Made by a program: the position numbers and the translations under genes. DNA of 13,844 nucleotides from JADHUC01 sp964617665 (lineage in GTDB: Bacteria; Planctomycetota; Planctomycetia; Pirellulales; Pirellulaceae). Within the stretch, counting starts at the first letter, position 1. Each line of letters starts with the position of its first letter. This document shows, one piece after another, positions 5,942 to 13,817 of the stretch. Below the pieces are notes generated by a model, which did not search any database, was not told where the DNA came from, and saw only the letters and a list, made by a program, of their open reading frames with translations. The stretch is from contig CAZUAH010000364.1 in NCBI GenBank assembly GCA_964617665.1, forward strand, positions 1 through 13,844. The letters run 5' to 3'.

Positions 5942-7385
5942 ACGCCAGGATGTCTTCGACGACATGACCATGAACGTCGGTCAGGCGGAACCGACGTCCT
6001 TGGTACTTGTACGTCAACCGTTCGTGGTCTATGCCCAGTAGGTGCAAGATCGTGGCCTGCAGATCGTGAATGTGAACGGGATTCTCGGCGATGTTGTAAC
6101 AGAACGGATCCGTCACACCGTGACTGACGCCGCCTTTCACTCCGCCGCCGGCCATCCACACCGTGAAGCAACGCGGGTGATGGTCTCGGCCAAAACTGCC
6201 GCCGGTCAGCTTACCCTGGCAATAATTGGTCCGCCCAAATTCCCCACCCCAGACGACTAGCGTGTCCTTCAGCAAACCACGACGTTTCAGATCGTTAATC
6301 AGTGCCGCCGACGCCTGATCTGTTTCCTTGCACTGACGGCGGATGCCAGCGGGCAAGTTGCCGTGATGATCCCAGCCTTGATGGTAGAGCTGGATGAACC
6401 GCACATCCCGCTCGGCCAACCGCCGGGCCAGCAGGCAGTTGGCCGCATAGCTGCCGGGGTTGCGAGCGTCCTCGCCGTATTCCTTGAAGATGTACTCGGG
6501 TTCATCTGCAAAATCTGTAGCCTCCGGAATGGAAGACTGCATGCGAAAAGCCAATTCGTACTGGGCGATACGAGCCTCGATCTGCGGATCGGACGTTGCG
6601 GTCAACTGCATCTGGTGCAGTTGCTTTAGCGAATCGAGCATCATGCGCTTGCTTTCTCCTTCGATTCCGTCCGGGTTGCTCAAGTACAACACGGGGTCTT
6701 TTCCAGAGCGGAACCGCACGCCTTGATGCCGCGATGGCAGGAAACCGCTACCCCAAAGGCGCGATACCAGGGGCTGGCCGCCTTTGTCCTTCGTGACCAT
6801 CACGACAAAAGACGGCAGGTTGTCGTTATCGCTACCTAGGCCGTAGCTGAGCCAAGCTCCAATGCTGGGACGACCCGGGAACTGCGAACCGGTCTGCACG
6901 TGCGTCACCGCTGGGCCGTGATTGATCGCTTCGGTGTGCATTGATTTGATGAAGCACAACTCGTCTGCGACCATGGCCGTGTGCGGGTGCAATTCGCTGA
7001 ACCATGCACCACTTTCGCCATGCTGAGCGAACTTGAACGGCGAACCAACCAGCGGCAGACTCGACTGGTTGCCGCTCATGCCGGTCAGCCGCTGGCCTTG
7101 GCGAACCTCGTCAGGTAGCTGCTGGCCGTGCATCTTATTGAGCACCGGTTTGTGGTCGTACAAATCCATCTGCGAGGGTGCACCCGCCTGGAACAGGAAG
7201 ATGACACGTTTGGCTTTCGGCGCATGGTGTAACTTCTTGAGAATGCCACCGGACGCGGCTTGGACACCGGACGGGTTCATCAAATCGGCCAAAGCGATTG
7301 CGCCCAATCCCATGCCGAAACGATTGAGAAAAGCTCGGCGGTCGAATCCAGATCGGTCGTTGTTTTTCGTATGGATTACATTCAT
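5940..7385 (-). CDS. DUF1501 domain protein, Tat-exported, partner of PSD1
   Basis: A 481-residue DUF1501 protein, a family abundant in planctomycetes with an alkaline-phosphatase/sulfatase-like fold and no established activity. The Tat signal is FDRRAFLNRFGMGLGAIALA (residues 14-33), then VIFLFQAGAPSQMDLYDHKP (61-80). Other hallmark blocks are LYHQGWDHHGN (333-343), VVWGGEFGRT (377-386), GRDHHPRCFTVWMAGGGVKGG (399-419) and VHIHDLQATILHLLGIDHE (437-455). Length is normal for the family. The ATG overlaps the PSD1 stop as ATGA (7382-7385), so translational coupling is likely and explains the lack of a strong own ribosome site. PSD1 and DUF1501 pairs recur widely in this phylum, which suggests a joint envelope function; which one is unknown. 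It ends 14 bases from the convergent aldo/keto reductase. Confidence 0.95.
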   Translation of the reverse strand: MNVIHTKNNDRSGFDRRAFLNRFGMGLGAIALADLMNPSGVQAASGGILKKLHHAPKAKRVIFLFQAGAPSQMDLYDHKPVLNKMHGQQLPDEVRQGQRLTGMSGNQSSLPLVGSPFKFAQHGESGAWFSELHPHTAMVADELCFIKSMHTEAINHGPAVTHVQTGSQFPGRPSIGAWLSYGLGSDNDNLPSFVVMVTKDKGGQPLVSRLWGSGFLPSRHQGVRFRSGKDPVLYLSNPDGIEGESKRMMLDSLKQLHQMQLTATSDPQIEARIAQYELAFRMQSSIPEATDFADEPEYIFKEYGEDARNPGSYAANCLLARRLAERDVRFIQLYHQGWDHHGNLPAGIRRQCKETDQASAALINDLKRRGLLKDTLVVWGGEFGRTNYCQGKLTGGSFGRDHHPRCFTVWMAGGGVKGGVSHGVTDPFCYNIAENPVHIHDLQATILHLLGIDHERLTYKYQGRRFRLTDVHGHVVEDILA

Positions 7386-10300
7386 CGTTTCATTACGCTT
7401 TCGTCATAGTTCAGCAATGCATTGGCCACAGCGGAAAGAGCGGCCAGCCGCGCGGGTTGGATGTTCGTGTTGCGCGGCGCATCGCCAGTGCTGAGATACT
7501 GTTCGGTTCGCTTCGCGTCGGCCTTGAAATAGGCCAGTTGCTGGTCGTATAGTTGCGTCAAAACAGTTTGCTCCGCTTCCGTTGGCTGGCGACTGGTCAA
7601 CACGCGGAATATATCGATCACGATCTTGTCCGTTGCCGTGCCGTGCTCCTCGATCAACCTCTGTGCGAGCGCACGAGCGGCTTCGACAAACTGAGTGCCG
7701 TTCATCAAGACGAAGGCCTGCAACGGCGATGACGTGCGTTCGCGCCGCATACGGCAGACGTCGCGTTTTGATGCGTCCATCGTCATCATGGCCGGTGCGG
7801 GCGCGGTTCGTTTCCAGTACGTGTAAAGGCTTCGGCGATACAATCCTTCGCCTTTCTGGCGGCCGACCGGTTTGAACGAGACTTCTACTTCATAGGGCCG
7901 TGCCGGAGCACCGCCGATCTTGTCTACCAACAGGCCGCTGACGGCCAATGCGTTGTCCCGCAGCATTTCGGCGGATAGACGGTAGCTGGGAGCGCGAGCC
8001 AGAAGAAGGTTCTCCGGATCGAGGGTCCGCATGGACTCAGAAGCATCGGAAGACTGCCGATAGGTTGACGACATCACCATCTGTTTGAGCAAGCGTTTCA
8101 CATCCCAGCCGTTGTCCACAAAGTCATGCGCAAGCCAATTGAGCAATTCGGGGTGCGTGGGCGGCGAACCTTGGCTGCCGAAATCCTCCGGTGTGTCAAC
8201 CAGGCCGCGGCCAAACACAATCTGCCAAAAGCGGTTGACGGCCACGCGAGCCGTGAGTGGATTGTCCGACGAAGTCAGCCAGCGAGCCAACCCAAGGCGG
8301 TTGCGTGGCGCGTCAGTGGGGAACGGCGGCAATACCGAAGGGGTCGCCGGATGAACCTGTTCGCCTCGTGCATCATATGCCCCGCGTTTCAAAAAGTAGG
8401 TCGAATGCGGTTCGTCCATTTCCCGCATCACCATGATTTCCGATATGCCGTCGCGCAACTTGCAGCGTTCTTCCCGCAGTTTCTGCAGCTCCGTCAACTT
8501 GGCCTGATAATCGGCGCCCGCAGTTGCGAGGTAATACTCGCGTAAGAACTGGCGCTGTTCGTTGGTCAGATCTGTGTGATCAACGGCCAGTAATCGGGTA
8601 AGGCTCTCGCCGTCGTACACTTGTGCGACCTCGATCGTCGTCAAGCGGCGGTTGAATACTTGAAACTCGTCGACAAGTCCGTTCGTGAAGCCGCGGTCGC
8701 GGAATCGTTCGCCGATCGTGATGTTGTCGCCACCGCCACCGGTGATGTTCTTATACAGGTTGTCCCTCACGACATCGCAAGCGGCTTCGACCCCGTTTAC
8801 GAAGATTTTCAGGCCCGCCGCGTGGCTGGAACCGTCGTACGTCACCGCCACATGCAGCCATTCGCCGGTTGCGATCTTCTCGCGGGTGCGCACGCGAATC
8901 GCGTTGCCTGGCCAGAAGTGGATCAGCGAACCGCTCAACCGTCCGTTTTCGATCAGCAACTGGTATCCGCGACTGGCGGCGTCGGTCCACGCCCGAGAGC
9001 GGTGAAAGACCACGGCCCTTTCTTTCTCGTCCGGAGTGTTCATCCATAAAGCGACCGAAAATGGTTCGTAACGGCGGAAGTTGCCGACCTTGGTGCCAAT
9101 ACCGTCGTCGCCAGTCAGCTTGACTGCTTTGCCGACTTTTCCCGGCACGCCGTCATTTGCGCCGGAAGCGGTGCTCTCGAAGTCCAGGTGAGCGACTCGG
9201 CCGGAGATCCCATCGAACTGGATGCCGTCGGGCAGCTCACTTGCTTTCTTGGTCGCTTCCAGAGAACGAAGGCTGTCCGCTATGCGTTTATCCAATTCGG
9301 CGATCTTTGCCCTGGTAGCGTCATCGGTGAGCAACAGCGTCGGGGTCGGTACGGACTGCGTGAAGTACGAATACAGCCCTGCTTCGTCGACATTGTCAAA
9401 GAAGGCCGAGACTTGATAGTACTCTTTCTGCAGGATCGGATCGTATTTGTGGTCGTGACAACGAGCGCATTCAAAGGTCATGCCCAGAAACGCCGTGCCG
9501 AAGGTCTGTGTGCGGTCGGCTACATACTCCACACGAAACTCCTCCGGGACGCTGCCGCCTTCCACCTTTTGCGGATGCAGCCGATTGAACGTCGTGGCCA
9601 GGATTTGGTCGTCCGTGGCATTCGATAGCATGTCGCCGGCCAACTGCTCGGTAGTGAACTGGTCATAAGGCATGTTGCTGTTGAACGATCGAATCACCCA
9701 GTCGCGCCACGGCCAGACAAAGCGGTCTCGATCAACCTGATAACCATAAGTGTCGCTGTACCGCGCGACGTCTAGCCAACTGGCAGCCATGTGTTCGCCA
9801 AACCGATCGGATTCGAGCAATTGGTCTACGAGCTTCTCATAAGCATCGTCGGACTGGTCAGCCAAGAATGCGTCGACTTCGGCCAACGTTGGCGGCAGCC
9901 CCGTAAGATCGAAGGTCACTCGCCGGATCAGTCTCTCTCGTGCGGCTCGCGGCGACGGTTTGAGCTTCTTGCGTTCCAGCCGGCTCAAAATGAAGTAGTC
10001 AATCTCATTCATGGGCCAATCTTCGTCCGCGACTTCCGGCAACGGCGTTTCGCCAAGCGGCACGAATGACCAATGACTGTTCCACGTGGCTCCTTCTTCA
10101 ATCCAACGGCGGATCGTTTGGATCTCTTCCACGGTCAACGACAGTTTCGAGCTGGCGGGGGGCATCCGCTCGTCCGGATCCTCGCTGGCGATCCGAACTA
10201 GCAATTCGCTATCGTCCGGTTCGCCTGGCACGACGGCGTACTCCTTGGCAGCTTCTTCGATGTCTAAACGTAAATCGGCCTCGCGGTTGCTGGCATCCGG

Positions 10301-10447
10301 TCCGTGGCAGAGAAAGCACTTGTCCGAAAGGATGGGTCGGATATCGCGATTGAACGAGACCGACTCCTGCGCATGAGCCAAACAAGCGAGCGGGAGACCG
10401 ATCAAGCAAATCGCCATGCGTATGGTGTGGTTTGCCATTTTCATCAT
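7382..10447 (-). CDS. PSD1 cytochrome: PSCyt1-DUF1549-LamG-DUF1553 protein
   Basis: About 1021 residues from the ATG at 10447. Signal peptide: MANHTIRMAICLIGLPLACLAHA, residues 4 to about 26. PSCyt1 (about 27-125) has FNRDIRPILSDKCFLCHGP with the c-heme motif CFLCH (44-48). DUF1549 (about 145-345) contains LIRRVTFDLTGLPPT, WLDVARYSDTYGY and a second heme motif, FECARCHDHKYDP (about 325-337). A LamG/concanavalin-like domain (about 415-615) is inserted next, with PFSVALWM, GEWLHVAVTYDGS and GLVDEFQVFNR, followed by a charged linker. DUF1553 (about 705-985) has LARWLTSSDNPLTARVAVNRFWQ and the terminal SPLQAFVLMNG block. The open frame extends to a TTG at 10543, but that overlaps the sulfatase remnant and would put 32 charged residues before the signal peptide. 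Met33, Met34 and Met36 of that frame are all possible starts; no clear Shine-Dalgarno separates them. Confidence 0.93.
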   Translation of the reverse strand: MMKMANHTIRMAICLIGLPLACLAHAQESVSFNRDIRPILSDKCFLCHGPDASNREADLRLDIEEAAKEYAVVPGEPDDSELLVRIASEDPDERMPPASSKLSLTVEEIQTIRRWIEEGATWNSHWSFVPLGETPLPEVADEDWPMNEIDYFILSRLERKKLKPSPRAARERLIRRVTFDLTGLPPTLAEVDAFLADQSDDAYEKLVDQLLESDRFGEHMAASWLDVARYSDTYGYQVDRDRFVWPWRDWVIRSFNSNMPYDQFTTEQLAGDMLSNATDDQILATTFNRLHPQKVEGGSVPEEFRVEYVADRTQTFGTAFLGMTFECARCHDHKYDPILQKEYYQVSAFFDNVDEAGLYSYFTQSVPTPTLLLTDDATRAKIAELDKRIADSLRSLEATKKASELPDGIQFDGISGRVAHLDFESTASGANDGVPGKVGKAVKLTGDDGIGTKVGNFRRYEPFSVALWMNTPDEKERAVVFHRSRAWTDAASRGYQLLIENGRLSGSLIHFWPGNAIRVRTREKIATGEWLHVAVTYDGSSHAAGLKIFVNGVEAACDVVRDNLYKNITGGGGDNITIGERFRDRGFTNGLVDEFQVFNRRLTTIEVAQVYDGESLTRLLAVDHTDLTNEQRQFLREYYLATAGADYQAKLTELQKLREERCKLRDGISEIMVMREMDEPHSTYFLKRGAYDARGEQVHPATPSVLPPFPTDAPRNRLGLARWLTSSDNPLTARVAVNRFWQIVFGRGLVDTPEDFGSQGSPPTHPELLNWLAHDFVDNGWDVKRLLKQMVMSSTYRQSSDASESMRTLDPENLLLARAPSYRLSAEMLRDNALAVSGLLVDKIGGAPARPYEVEVSFKPVGRQKGEGLYRRSLYTYWKRTAPAPAMMTMDASKRDVCRMRRERTSSPLQAFVLMNGTQFVEAARALAQRLIEEHGTATDKIVIDIFRVLTSRQPTEAEQTVLTQLYDQQLAYFKADAKRTEQYLSTGDAPRNTNIQPARLAALSAVANALLNYDESVMKR

Positions 10448-10505
10448 TTCACGTTCATATTGACGGATTCGCCGGCACAAAGCAGCGCGAGCCTTGATCA
10501 ACAAG

Positions 10506-10948
10506 TCAGCGAGCTCTGCCAGACTTCGTCCTCTTGAATCCAATCGTTTCGTCTAGAATCTTGCCAGGTCGCTCGGGCGTGTACCTGAGCTCGATGACCT
10601 TTTGTACCTTCTTCATGATTTCGGGATGTTGGTCTGCGACGTCGTTCTGCTCCTCGACGTCAGTGTCCAGATCGTAGAGCTCGAACTGCGCGTTCCTTTT
10701 CCGTTTGATGACTTTCCAATTTCCAATGCGCACGGCCATGCGTCCTCGGCCATCTGGTCGATAACCGGCGTTTCCAGCAGCTTGTTGCCCATGCACGACA
10801 GCTCGAAGTACGCCCATTCATCCAGCATGATGTAGACGAAATTCGGCGGGCGAGTTGATTCTGCAGTCTGCCCTAAACGCGGCATGACAGAAGCTTGAAC
10901 CACAATCACGAAGAACGTGATCGCACATATCGATTTGATTAGTCGCAT
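10506..10948 (-). pseudogene. Sulfatase remnant with large internal deletion and frameshift
   Basis: Both ends of a sulfatase are present without its core. The N-terminal part (10948 to about 10747) starts at an ATG with GGGAG six bases upstream. It encodes a signal peptide (MRLIKSICAITFFVIVVQAS) and the family opening PPNFVYIMLDEWAYFELSCM plus GNKLLETPVIDQMAED. Asp43, the first metal ligand position, is kept. The C-terminal part, in another frame (about 10739 to the stop at 10506), encodes MAVRIGNWKVIKRK, then QFELYDLDTDVEEQNDVADQ and HPEIMKK, the usual sulfatase tail. The catalytic C/S-x-P-S-R formylglycine motif and, judged from the usual family length, roughly 300 residues are missing. 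Read as it stands, the N-terminal frame yields a 111-residue product ending at 10613. It sits between HzsA-like gene 2 and PSD1. The alternative, two small functional genes, is unlikely. Confidence 0.85.
10733..10753 (-). repeat. 7-bp direct repeat at the sulfatase deletion junction
   Basis: ATGGCCG on the minus strand occurs at 10753-10747 and 10739-10733, with seven bases between. The N-terminal sulfatase frame ends and the C-terminal frame begins exactly here. This could be the scar of a deletion between short homologies, although a simple two-repeat deletion would normally leave one copy. Confidence 0.5.
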
Positions 10949-10954
10949 CTTATG

Positions 10955-10959
10955 CTCCC
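10955..10959 (-). promoter_or_regulatory. Ribosome binding site of the sulfatase remnant
   Basis: GGGAG on the minus strand, six bases before the ATG at 10946-10948. The start signals of the broken gene are still intact, so the truncated peptide may still be translated. Confidence 0.55.
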
Positions 10960-10982
10960 AACATGTTGCCAAATCGGCACGC

Positions 10983-13817
10983 TCAATATCCAATTCGTCG
11001 CCCCCAGACCTCGAATTCGGTCAGGGCACACCAGGTGTTCTCCTCGGCCCATTTCAGGTCGCGCAGTCTGATAGACGTCGTGCGGCGCATTGGAAAGGTG
11101 AAGATCTGGCCCTCCCCCGTTTTCTTCAGTTCGACTGGCAGGGTGGAACCGTCCGAGAACTCGATGACTCCTGTCTTCCAGTAGCCGTCGTGCGGGAAGT
11201 CGGCCCGCAGGTAGAGCACGACTTTGTCCACTTCTACAGGCCCCCCGAAGTCCAGTTGAATCCACGGACTCTCCTCCTGGTCCGGACCCCACGAAGGGAA
11301 GCGTGGCCCGTGCCCCATGTTTTCCTTGCGACCGTTGATCACATTCAGCCCCCGGAAACACGGCTTGTTGCCGTATTCCGTGCTGGCCGTAACTCGTGGG
11401 TACGGGCCGCCTTCTGTTTGGGCAGCGGTGTTCAGCGCAACGTTCTCGGCATATTCCGGCCCACCCGGCGATGATTTGGGCGACGGTGATTCAATCGCAG
11501 CCACCATTGCCCGCAGATTCTCCGCCTCGAATACCTCCTGTGCCCGGCGGCGGCCGGAGAAGTACGTGTGGTGTCTCCAGTCGCCGTCGTTCCACACATT
11601 GGCTTCCAGGTAATCGCCGCAGAACGGCACAACAAGGTCGATCCACGCGGCGATCTTCTGATACTCCTCCTGCGAGACCTTCGCATCGCCATGCCCTTCC
11701 TCGAGCATTGTCATAAGTTTGCTCTTGCACGCGCCAGCGCTGCGTGGTGGGATCATATCCGGCGAGGATTGGGGCGAGAGCCAGTTGATGCCGCGCCCCA
11801 CACAGCCTTGGCCGTCGATCTGCACATCGCCGTTCAGGGTTAGGCTAACGTAAGCCTCGCTCCACTTTCGTTTGGCACGATCGTCTTGAACTGGATTGGC
11901 CAGCAGACTGAAGATCGTTTTGCCATCATCGTTCTTCTGGACGCCGTCATGGCACTTGATGCAGTGTTTGTCGAGTACCGGTTGAATCTCACGGGTGAAG
12001 CTGAAGCCCCGGGCCGGGCCCCAGAACGGTTCGAGATCGCGGAGGCTCCGTTCCATGGCCAGACCGGTGGAAAGGCTGGGCAGCGGCGTCGTGTTCTTGT
12101 GCTCGTGGCATCCAACACAACTGGCATTCTCGCCGGGCATCAATGTTGACCACGAGCGCATCGTCTGGATGACGTGCCCCTTCTGATCCAGGACCTGGAA
12201 GTAGACAGGCCTCCGCGCGGGGACTTTGAAATAGGCAGATCCATCTTCTTCGATCGGCACCTCGCCCAAGATGACCTTCGGATCCCACGCGGCGTTGCGC
12301 ACCCCGGTTGGTGTACTGACCGAAGCTCCACCGGCCGGGCCGCGGTTACCGTTACTCCCGATTCGCGACACGCGCCACAGCGGCTGGACAACCCGTAGCC
12401 GTTTGGCCCCGCCCCGCTTGATTCCTGTCATGCCAGGGCCGTGGTACACGTCTTGGAGATAATATGTGCCAAATTCCTTGGCGTAATCGACCTCGCTAAT
12501 CCGAACAGCGGGTCGCACGCGTTTCTTCAAGAGTACGGGCTGACTGGACGAGATATCGGGGTTGTACACCAGTTGCTCGCGGGCACCATCCTCTCGCACG
12601 TAGTAGATGCCGTAGCCGGTGAGGGTGTTGTACTTTGGTCGCATGTAAGTGCTGTAGCTGGCGATGTATTCCTTTTCGTTCAGAGGATACGGATGAGTGT
12701 ACAAACCACCGTGTTCGGGCGGCGCGTCGAATCGCGGAGCCTTCCGCTCGACGGGCGCCACGTACGTACACCCCTGGTCTTCCTGACGGCCTTCGGCCAC
12801 ATCGATGCGAATCAAGCCGCCAACCTGATGACTGTGGTGCCCCGAAGCAATGGCTATCACCTTCGTGGAGCCGGGAATGGGACGAGCGTGGCCGATCGTG
12901 TTGGGGAAATACGAATTGTTGCCGTAGTATTCGGTCTGCCCGGTACCGTCTGCATTCATCACAAACAGCGGCTGCGGGTAGATCTGTCCTCGGTCGTTGT
13001 ACTCCCATCGTGTGTAGATCACGCGACCGTCGTTCAATACTTGCGGGTAATTCACCGTCACCTGGTCGAAACTGACGCGTCGCAAGTACTTGCCATCCTT
13101 GTCGCAAATGTAGAAGTTGCTCACGTCGGTACTAAAACAGTCGATCACTTGCACGCAGCGTGTCGAGGTGAACAGGATGTTGTCGTCAGGCAAGTAGATC
13201 CCTTCGTAGTCGGCGTCGCCCAAACCGAAAGTCAATTGCCTAACGTCGCGCGTGTCCAGGTCCATTTCGTACAGATGGTAGTCGTCGTTGCGATCGCTCT
13301 TCTTCCACGCGAAGAGAATCCTCCTCCCATCCCAATGCACGTCGGGATCGCGAATGCATCCGTCCTCGCCTGCTTCCAACAGCAATTCCACTTCGTGCGT
13401 CAAGTCGGGCCGGAGGGTATAGAGGTAGAGTCCGCCGCCCGGAGTCCACGTGCGCCAGCCGTGTGCGGTAGACAGGTTCTCTGTGTAAGCGAAGTGTTGC
13501 CCACCGATGTTCCAGTGTTTTGCAAAGACGAATCGAAGAGGTCCATCTTTCACCAAGGCGGATAAGCGAGCCGTGCAGCGAACCTCGCATGTGGCCAGAT
13601 ATGCCTCGGCCCAAGCCGTGCGATCGTTTTCGGGCAGAGCTGCCATTCGCACTCGGAGGTCTGCGGCAACGTCCTGAGGCACCTCGACGAGGACCTTGTC
13701 GAGTGTTGTTACCACTTGCTCTCGTGTCAATTCGCGTTCGGTGAAGTCAATGCCGTCCTGCCGGCACCAACTCAGTTCCTTCTGGAAGAGCCTTCCGGCG
13801 GCCCAGATTCTCTTCAC
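10983..13817 (-). CDS. HzsA-like di-heme protein 2 with C-terminal discoidin-like domain; N-terminus doubtful
   Basis: A 944-residue paralogue of HzsA-like protein 1. Residues about 1-90 are helical and charged. A TolB-like propeller spans about 90-445 (DGRRILFAWKK, DNILFTSTR, DGRVIYTRWEY, LFVMNADGTGQ). The family signature MTGIKRGGAKRLRVVQ is at 463-478. The c-heme motifs are CVGCH (567-571) and CIKCH (619-623). A discoidin/F5-8C-like domain closes the protein (about 790-942: PWIQLDFGGPVEVDKVVLYL). The longest frame begins at GTG 13815-13817 without a Shine-Dalgarno, and an in-frame TGA lies 12 bases upstream (13829-13827). No signal peptide is seen, though c-type heme attachment needs export. 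So the start may be wrong, the 5' end frameshifted, or the gene truncated; only 27 bases upstream are visible. The gene heads the minus-strand block; its stop is 34 bases before the sulfatase start. Function unknown. Confidence 0.82.
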   Translation of the reverse strand: MKRIWAAGRLFQKELSWCRQDGIDFTERELTREQVVTTLDKVLVEVPQDVAADLRVRMAALPENDRTAWAEAYLATCEVRCTARLSALVKDGPLRFVFAKHWNIGGQHFAYTENLSTAHGWRTWTPGGGLYLYTLRPDLTHEVELLLEAGEDGCIRDPDVHWDGRRILFAWKKSDRNDDYHLYEMDLDTRDVRQLTFGLGDADYEGIYLPDDNILFTSTRCVQVIDCFSTDVSNFYICDKDGKYLRRVSFDQVTVNYPQVLNDGRVIYTRWEYNDRGQIYPQPLFVMNADGTGQTEYYGNNSYFPNTIGHARPIPGSTKVIAIASGHHSHQVGGLIRIDVAEGRQEDQGCTYVAPVERKAPRFDAPPEHGGLYTHPYPLNEKEYIASYSTYMRPKYNTLTGYGIYYVREDGAREQLVYNPDISSSQPVLLKKRVRPAVRISEVDYAKEFGTYYLQDVYHGPGMTGIKRGGAKRLRVVQPLWRVSRIGSNGNRGPAGGASVSTPTGVRNAAWDPKVILGEVPIEEDGSAYFKVPARRPVYFQVLDQKGHVIQTMRSWSTLMPGENASCVGCHEHKNTTPLPSLSTGLAMERSLRDLEPFWGPARGFSFTREIQPVLDKHCIKCHDGVQKNDDGKTIFSLLANPVQDDRAKRKWSEAYVSLTLNGDVQIDGQGCVGRGINWLSPQSSPDMIPPRSAGACKSKLMTMLEEGHGDAKVSQEEYQKIAAWIDLVVPFCGDYLEANVWNDGDWRHHTYFSGRRRAQEVFEAENLRAMVAAIESPSPKSSPGGPEYAENVALNTAAQTEGGPYPRVTASTEYGNKPCFRGLNVINGRKENMGHGPRFPSWGPDQEESPWIQLDFGGPVEVDKVVLYLRADFPHDGYWKTGVIEFSDGSTLPVELKKTGEGQIFTFPMRRTTSIRLRDLKWAEENTWCALTEFEVWGRRIGY

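Noticed and set aside
5425..6171. Minus-strand open frame (248 codons) spanning the end of the aldo/keto reductase and DUF1501
   Set aside because: It crosses two confident convergent genes in other frames and has a low-complexity Arg/Ser-rich translation.
10448..10543. N-terminal extension of the PSD1 protein from a TTG at 10543
   Set aside because: It overlaps the sulfatase C-terminal frame, has a charged non-family sequence and would bury the signal peptide. The Met start cluster at 10447-10436 is more plausible.
12441..13565. Long plus-strand open frame (374 codons) opposite HzsA-like gene 2
   Set aside because: It is fully antisense to a well-supported gene, its translation shows no recognisable domain, and a matching antisense frame (2052-2855) lies opposite the propeller region of the paralogue. 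This fits codon-bias shadowing in GC-rich DNA.
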